Assembly: GCA_900316645.1 (NCBI GenBank)
Contig: ONDP01000003.1
Location: 1 to 64,000 of the forward strand
Source of the DNA: an uncultured Prevotellaceae bacterium
GTDB lineage: Bacteria; Bacteroidota; Bacteroidia; Bacteroidales; Bacteroidaceae
Length of the DNA stretch: 64,000 nt
Direction: 5' to 3'
This document shows positions 60,437 to 64,000 of this stretch, one piece after another; within the stretch, counting starts at the first letter, position 1; the number at the start of each line of letters is the position of its first letter. The notes under the pieces are model-generated. The model worked only from the letters and a program-made list of their open reading frames with translations, was not told where the DNA came from and made no database searches. The translations under genes were made by a program, and so were the position numbers.

Positions 60437-60639
60437 TTCGTGTTCAGCAGATTAAAACCTTCTTATACTACAAATCTCGCTTGCAAAGATACGAATAAAA
60501 CCCCGATTTGACAAATTAAAACAGAGTTAATTTAGTAAAAAGAAACAATTTTTGCATTTTTACCAAGATTTTTAATCAGATTTCCCCTAAAATTCATTAT
60601 CTTTGCAACCGAAATCCGATTTTTAATCTGTTCCCAAAA
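60437..60639. promoter_or_regulatory. Divergent promoter region with paired operators
   Basis: Minus-strand promoter: TTTG (60512-60515, - strand), 20 nt, TATCTTTGC (60483-60491). Plus-strand -7 box TATCTTTGC (60598-60606) with a weak -33. Two identical palindromes GATTTTTAATC at 60567-60577 and 60618-60628 flank it, 51 bp apart; each has a nearby GATTT/AAATC half-site in mirror order. GATTAAAACC (60450-60459) lies over the start of the - operon. The same half-sites occur at 62769-62876, so the HTH protein from 62721 is the likely binder. Confidence 0.65.
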
Positions 60640-61452
60640 ATGGCAAAGCAATATTATTACTACAAATGTGATGAGTATAGCAAGGTAGGCCGTGCCCTTG
60701 GTAAGTTCTGGCGCAAGGTCGTTCAGGCTGCCTATCGTGCCGATGCCTATGCTAAGAAGTATGGTGCCTGTAACTATGAGCAGCCCGTCCAGTTCTTTGA
60801 GGGCGGTGTTGACTATCTGATTTTTGAGACTACACCTGATGAGCGTGTTTGGCGTAAGAAACTGGTGGCAAAGGATGGTACGGCTCTCTATGAGCCTAAC
60901 TGTATGTACCGTGCAGACATCCTGGTGATTCCTGATGACCGTTTCCATCCGTCGAATACCTGGAATAAGATCTACTCAAAGAAGCACCTGACATGGGAAC
61001 AGGCAAAGCCACAGAAGACGTTAGACCAGTGGGCGGCCATCGCTAAGATGAAGCGTACCGATGACCGCGAGAAGGATGCAAAGGCTCTCGATGAGCGTAT
61101 GTCCCGTTACTCCTTTGTGTCGTATCTGGAGTTTTATGGTGATGAGTCTGTGCCTCGCAATATGAGCAAGGCCGACTGTCCGGCATGGCTTCGTCGTGCC
61201 ATCCGTGCAGAACAGGACCGCCAGGCATTGCCGGTGGTAGAAGTTTATCCGCTTTTTGCTTTGCTGGATATGAAGCCAGAAGGTGAAGGCGTAGTAAACA
61301 TGTCGGTAACACCTAATTTCTTCCTGTATGGTGACAGTTACTATATCTGTGCTGAATACCCCTGCTTTGCAGAGGGCTTGCATACCATTATGGAGGGGCT
61401 ATATACCTATAAGCAGAATATGGCTCTTCGTCAGGAGAAAGCAGAGTCTTAA
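60640..61452 (+). CDS. Unknown protein, first gene of right plus operon
   Basis: 270 aa. Tyr-rich start (AKQYYYYKCDEY), alpha/beta throughout with Trp-rich segments, no known motif or membrane part. It is read from the divergent operator/promoter region, which implies tight control. Two short genes follow in the same direction before a terminator. Confidence 0.5.
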   Translation: MAKQYYYYKCDEYSKVGRALGKFWRKVVQAAYRADAYAKKYGACNYEQPVQFFEGGVDYLIFETTPDERVWRKKLVAKDGTALYEPNCMYRADILVIPDDRFHPSNTWNKIYSKKHLTWEQAKPQKTLDQWAAIAKMKRTDDREKDAKALDERMSRYSFVSYLEFYGDESVPRNMSKADCPAWLRRAIRAEQDRQALPVVEVYPLFALLDMKPEGEGVVNMSVTPNFFLYGDSYYICAEYPCFAEGLHTIMEGLYTYKQNMALRQEKAES

Positions 61453-61474
61453 CCTCTATATATAATAATAATGT

Positions 61475-61804
61475 ATGGGTAAAAAGAAGAAAAAGGACGT
61501 TTACGAGGAAGCAGAGCGAGAGGGCACCACCATTGAGGATTATATCATTCCTCAGAAGGTGCAGGCGTTCATAGATGCCTACGAGCCTGTAGAGCAACAG
61601 AAGTTTGCTACGACCATTTTTGATGAAACCAAGCTCCGTGCTTTCTTCAAGGCGTACATTACGACGCTGGGCGATCCGCTCGTGGTCTATCTGACCCGTC
61701 TTGAAAATGCAGGCTTTAAGATGCAGGTATCTACTCAGAATGAGCCTGCTATCTTCGTTACAGAGAAAGCCGTCGGTGGCTTCTCTATGCTGGAAGAGTT
61801 GTAA
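61475..61804 (+). CDS. Small protein, unknown
   Basis: 109 aa. Basic start (GKKKKKDVYEEAEREG), then alpha/beta. No recognised domain. Probably the last gene of the operon begun at 60640; a terminator follows about 120 nt downstream. Confidence 0.45.
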   Translation: MGKKKKKDVYEEAEREGTTIEDYIIPQKVQAFIDAYEPVEQQKFATTIFDETKLRAFFKAYITTLGDPLVVYLTRLENAGFKMQVSTQNEPAIFVTEKAVGGFSMLEEL

Positions 61805-61922
61805 CTGATGAATTGTTTTTCATACGAGATTTGTTTTAGTAGATTAGTTATTAAGTAGTTTGTTTGGTACAGCGGTATCTCAGAAAATCAAAGGTAATTC
61901 ATGGTATTAGATTTAAGGTTGG

Positions 61923-61960
61923 CCACCCGTCCCGTCGTGATGACGTGACAGGTGGTTTTT
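61923..61960 (+). terminator. Terminator between convergent genes
   Basis: CCACC (61923-61927) pairs with GGTGG (61951-61955) with inner GTC/GAC pairs, then TTTTT. It separates the + gene at 61475 from the - gene at 61963. Confidence 0.65.
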
Positions 61961-61962
61961 GG

Positions 61963-62721
61963 TTACTTATGGTCAGGTTCATCGGCTGCTATCCACATGG
62001 CCTCTTTTTGTTCGCGTCCCTGCTGGTAGAACTTTGACAGCTCCGCATTCTGCCGCTCGATGATATCCATCAGCCGATTGCGCTCTGCGTCGAAGCTGGC
62101 CTGGCAGTCACGCCTTATCCTGTCCTCACGCTCATGGTGTTCTCGCTCCGTAGCCCGCATTTCGTTGGCGTGTTCCAACTGCATCCGAAGGATGGTCTCT
62201 ACCAAGTTCTGCTGTCCTGCCGTGTTGTCTGCTGCTTTCTCGCTGGTCTCTTCCGCTTCTGGCAGTGGCCTGCCCGCGTCTGTCCGTTGCTCCAGCTGCA
62301 TCAGTGCTTCGTCGCGCCGGTGCTGTTGCTCACTCTGCCTGGCAAGTCCCTCGGCAACGACGGTGGCCTGTGCCTGTGAACTGATCTGCCGCTCAGTAAT
62401 CCGCGTTTCCACGATGCCCCTGCCGCGTCCCTCCTTGATGCCGTAGCCGTCAACGGGTAGCGTCTGACTGTTGCTGTCGGGTAGGGTAGGGCGTATCTCT
62501 GCTGGCATACCGTCACCGTCAAAGAAGAATCCGTCTAACGGAATGTTGTAGTAGTTGCAGAAACGCAACATTGCAGTCACATGGACGGGAACCTTCCCAT
62601 CCAGCCATTTGTTTAGTGACACATAGTCACCACACCCCAGGGCTTCCAGCAAGTCCTTTTTGGCGAGTTTGTGGCTATCCATGAATTGCTGGAGATAGCC
62701 GTAGTTGTACGAGTAATCCAT
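61963..62721 (-). CDS. HTH regulator with long coiled coil
   Basis: 252 aa. N-terminal residues about 8-65 form a Cro/C1-type HTH (KLAKKDLLEALGCGDYVSLN, then KWLDGKVPVHVTAML). From about 110 the protein is a long Glu/Gln/Arg-rich coiled coil, ending near 245. Likely a dimeric or higher-order repressor; the coiled coil could allow distant operators to be bridged. It lies beside six or more ATTAAAACC-type sites (62770-62876) and opposite the gene at 62941, typical of a lysogeny or copy-control switch. Confidence 0.65.
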   Translation of the reverse strand: MDYSYNYGYLQQFMDSHKLAKKDLLEALGCGDYVSLNKWLDGKVPVHVTAMLRFCNYYNIPLDGFFFDGDGMPAEIRPTLPDSNSQTLPVDGYGIKEGRGRGIVETRITERQISSQAQATVVAEGLARQSEQQHRRDEALMQLEQRTDAGRPLPEAEETSEKAADNTAGQQNLVETILRMQLEHANEMRATEREHHEREDRIRRDCQASFDAERNRLMDIIERQNAELSKFYQQGREQKEAMWIAADEPDHK

Positions 62722-62940
62722 ACTGTTTGCAATTATATTTATTTAACACTAAAATGATACTCAACTGCGATTAAAGCCTTTATATTAAAACCTTTCCGAA
62801 CTTATTAAAAACATACCCTTAAAACATTAAAACTTGGTTAAAATGTTAAATCTCGAAAGAAAAACCGATTAAAACCTTGTTTTTACAAAAATAATTCCTT
62901 ACCTTTGCGCAAAAATACAAAAAATCATCCGAATATCAAC
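62722..62940. promoter_or_regulatory. Operator array and promoter for gene 62941
   Basis: ATTAAAACC-like sites at 62770 (ATTAAAGCC), 62784, 62804, 62826 and 62868, with looser ones at 62818 and 62837. Plus-strand promoter: CTTG (62876-62879), 20 nt, TACCTTTGC (62900-62908); the site at 62868-62876 touches its -33 element, so binding would block it. On the - strand a weaker TATAATTGC box lies upstream of the HTH gene. Confidence 0.6.
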
Positions 62941-63429
62941 ATGATTATCGAGAAATTAACACAACCAGGAGCGCATTTGAACTGCGACGATTTGACTCCT
63001 AATCAGAAGAAACTCCTTTGGGAGATAATGAAACGGCATGGTGCATCACAGGGATTCGCCTACGACCGCTTCTTTAAGGAGGGCTTTGCCCTTTGGGAGC
63101 TGAAAGGTATCGACACTATAAAACGTCAGTTCCTTTCTGACCGCTTTTCTGAACTCTTCCCAGACCAGACCACCATGCCTGAAGCATTGGCTTTGGGTGC
63201 CATTCTTGATACCGTAGTGGCCACGAATGGTGAGTTTTATCGTACCCTCGGACGTACCTTTGGTATGAAAAAGGTGTTTACCGATCTTATGGGGACGCTG
63301 GGCATGGGTAGTAACTCGGTCCTCAATAAGTTTTCCACTGACGATTGGAAAGACTATGAGCGTATCGGTGTGCAGGCTGTGATGCAGGAATTTGAAACGG
63401 AAGTAGCGACACTGGATAATGGCGACTAA
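62941..63429 (+). CDS. Unknown protein under operator control
   Basis: 162 aa from ATG 62941. A TTG at 62905 in the same frame is part of the -7 box and cannot be the start. Helical and mostly soluble, with no known motif. It is coupled to the next gene by a 1-nt overlap (TAATGC) and lies behind the operator array, so it belongs to the set controlled by the HTH/coiled-coil protein. Confidence 0.5.
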   Translation: MIIEKLTQPGAHLNCDDLTPNQKKLLWEIMKRHGASQGFAYDRFFKEGFALWELKGIDTIKRQFLSDRFSELFPDQTTMPEALALGAILDTVVATNGEFYRTLGRTFGMKKVFTDLMGTLGMGSNSVLNKFSTDDWKDYERIGVQAVMQEFETEVATLDNGD

Positions 63430-63824
63430 TGCAGCAGCGACACTTCGAGAAACGGAAACGTGGACGGCCATTGAAAGACCGTCGAAAGCACCTTCAGATA
63501 GCAGCGACTATTGACTATCGGGGTACTGACGATGACGTGCTGACCTTTGTTTTTCGTGGTGCCGGCCAGCAGCTGATTACTAAAGTTTTCCAATATCTCG
63601 TAGGCCATTCTCACGGCATTGCCCGTGAAGCTGTCGTTACTGAGGAACATGACATTATCCGTCGCAACGGAAAAGGCTACTGGCGCATAGCAGCAGAGAT
63701 ACACGATCCTAACTATCACTTTGCATCGTTAGACGATATGCAGCTGCTCATTGAAGCCACCCTGCACCGCCTCCATCCCTGCACCGTCCACTGGATGCCC
63801 ATCGAGAAGTTCTTGAATGTTTAG
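63429..63824 (+). CDS. Unknown basic protein
   Basis: 131 aa. Very basic N-terminus (QQRHFEKRKRGRPLKDRRKH) including an AT-hook-like RGRP, then alpha/beta. Might bind DNA. It starts at the stop of the preceding gene and ends just before a hairpin leader. Confidence 0.45.
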   Translation: MQQRHFEKRKRGRPLKDRRKHLQIAATIDYRGTDDDVLTFVFRGAGQQLITKVFQYLVGHSHGIAREAVVTEEHDIIRRNGKGYWRIAAEIHDPNYHFASLDDMQLLIEATLHRLHPCTVHWMPIEKFLNV

Positions 63825-63827
63825 CAT

Positions 63828-63846
63828 GTGGCTATGGTATAGCCAC
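63828..63846 (+). promoter_or_regulatory. Leader hairpin before start codon
   Basis: GTGGCTA-TGGTA-TAGCCAC, perfect 7-bp stem, then CTAAAAGAAAAGAAGAT and ATG 63863, as at 3393-3411. Confidence 0.5.
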
Positions 63847-63862
63847 TAAAAGAAAAGAAGAT

Positions 63863-64000
63863 ATGAAGATAATTGATGTTACTATCGACCTTGAAACTTG
63901 CTCACTCGCTGCGAATGCTGCCGTGATGCAAGTGTCTGCCGTGGCGTGGAATAGACATGCCACCGCTGCCGACGAACTGTTTGTAAAGAATATCCCCGCC
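63863..64000 (+). CDS. 3'-5' exonuclease/exoribonuclease (3' partial)
   Basis: 46 codons are visible, then the window ends. The start (KIIDVTIDLETCSLAANAAV, then QVSAVAW) matches the Exo I motif DLET of DnaQ/RNase T-type 3'-5' exonucleases; the AN-A-V-x-Q-x-S/G-A-V pattern points to the phage 3'-5' exoribonuclease group (Rv2179c-like). Probably acts on nucleic acid during replication or recombination. The remaining catalytic motifs are outside the window. Confidence 0.65.
   Translation, partial: MKIIDVTIDLETCSLAANAAVMQVSAVAWNRHATAADELFVKNIPA

Noticed and set aside
61805-61922. tRNA or small RNA gene after 61804
   Set aside because: No cloverleaf can be drawn, and only a terminator is visible downstream.
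62905-62940. TTG start for the gene at 62941
   Set aside because: The TTG is part of the -7 box TACCTTTGC, so it would not be in the transcript.

Overview
The window looks like about 64 kb of a Bacteroidales (Prevotella/Bacteroides-type) temperate phage that keeps itself as a plasmid, i.e. a phage-plasmid; both ends are cut. The host group is inferred from promoters of the Bacteroidetes form (TTTG, about 20 nt, TAnnTTTG), the near absence of Shine-Dalgarno sites, a Rep_3 initiator and iterons of the Bacteroidetes plasmid kind, a DUF4942-type methyltransferase and a DUF4376 protein. No tRNA or rRNA gene was seen, and terminase and major capsid genes are not in the window.

Layout. 1-2142: a diversity-generating retroelement (DGR): the last 22 codons of the target gene, a palindrome just after its stop, an adenine-rich template repeat (about 400-521) and a DGR reverse transcriptase. 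2220-27846 (+): virion and lysis genes: a 2036-aa modular tail protein, amidase, portal-like protein, holin, connector-like proteins and a tail-fibre-like protein. Set among these in overlapping reading frames are an acyl carrier protein and a complete beta-ketoacyl-ACP synthase. Three matching terminator/promoter modules with an unusual 25-nt spacer drive this region; a fourth copy drives the spanin gene at 45.9 kb, which suggests one late regulon.

27.9-29.0 kb: two cargo-type genes (HTH regulator, secreted protein). 29.0-30.0 kb: noncoding, with a Rep-type iteron, phased repeats and a GC-rich 112-bp repeat. 30.0-42.5 kb (+): leading-region-like genes: a large polyvalent protein with an HExxH domain, a DUF4942 methyltransferase, a two-domain NAD-dependent DNA ligase with a C-terminal membrane helix, and many small unknown proteins, with a second promoter family and covarying leader hairpins. 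42.6-45.8 kb: ParA, an RHH partner, the iteron origin and Rep. 45.9-46.5 kb: a one-gene spanin.

46.5-60.4 kb (-): a long operon of small phage genes read from one promoter near 60.5 kb: radical SAM protein and DNA methyltransferase (both frameshifted at poly-G tracts), YopX, GNAT, NUMOD and a HicA-like/coiled-coil fusion, among others. 60.5-64 kb: a regulatory hub with an HTH/coiled-coil regulator, repeated GATTAA-type operator candidates and the start of a 3'-5' exoribonuclease.

Several short-sequence patterns cross gene boundaries: about 20-nt GTG-CCCG...CGGG palindromes that occur both as terminators and in frame inside coding sequences, CATNAATT octamer leaders before start codons on both strands, and hairpins just before start codons.
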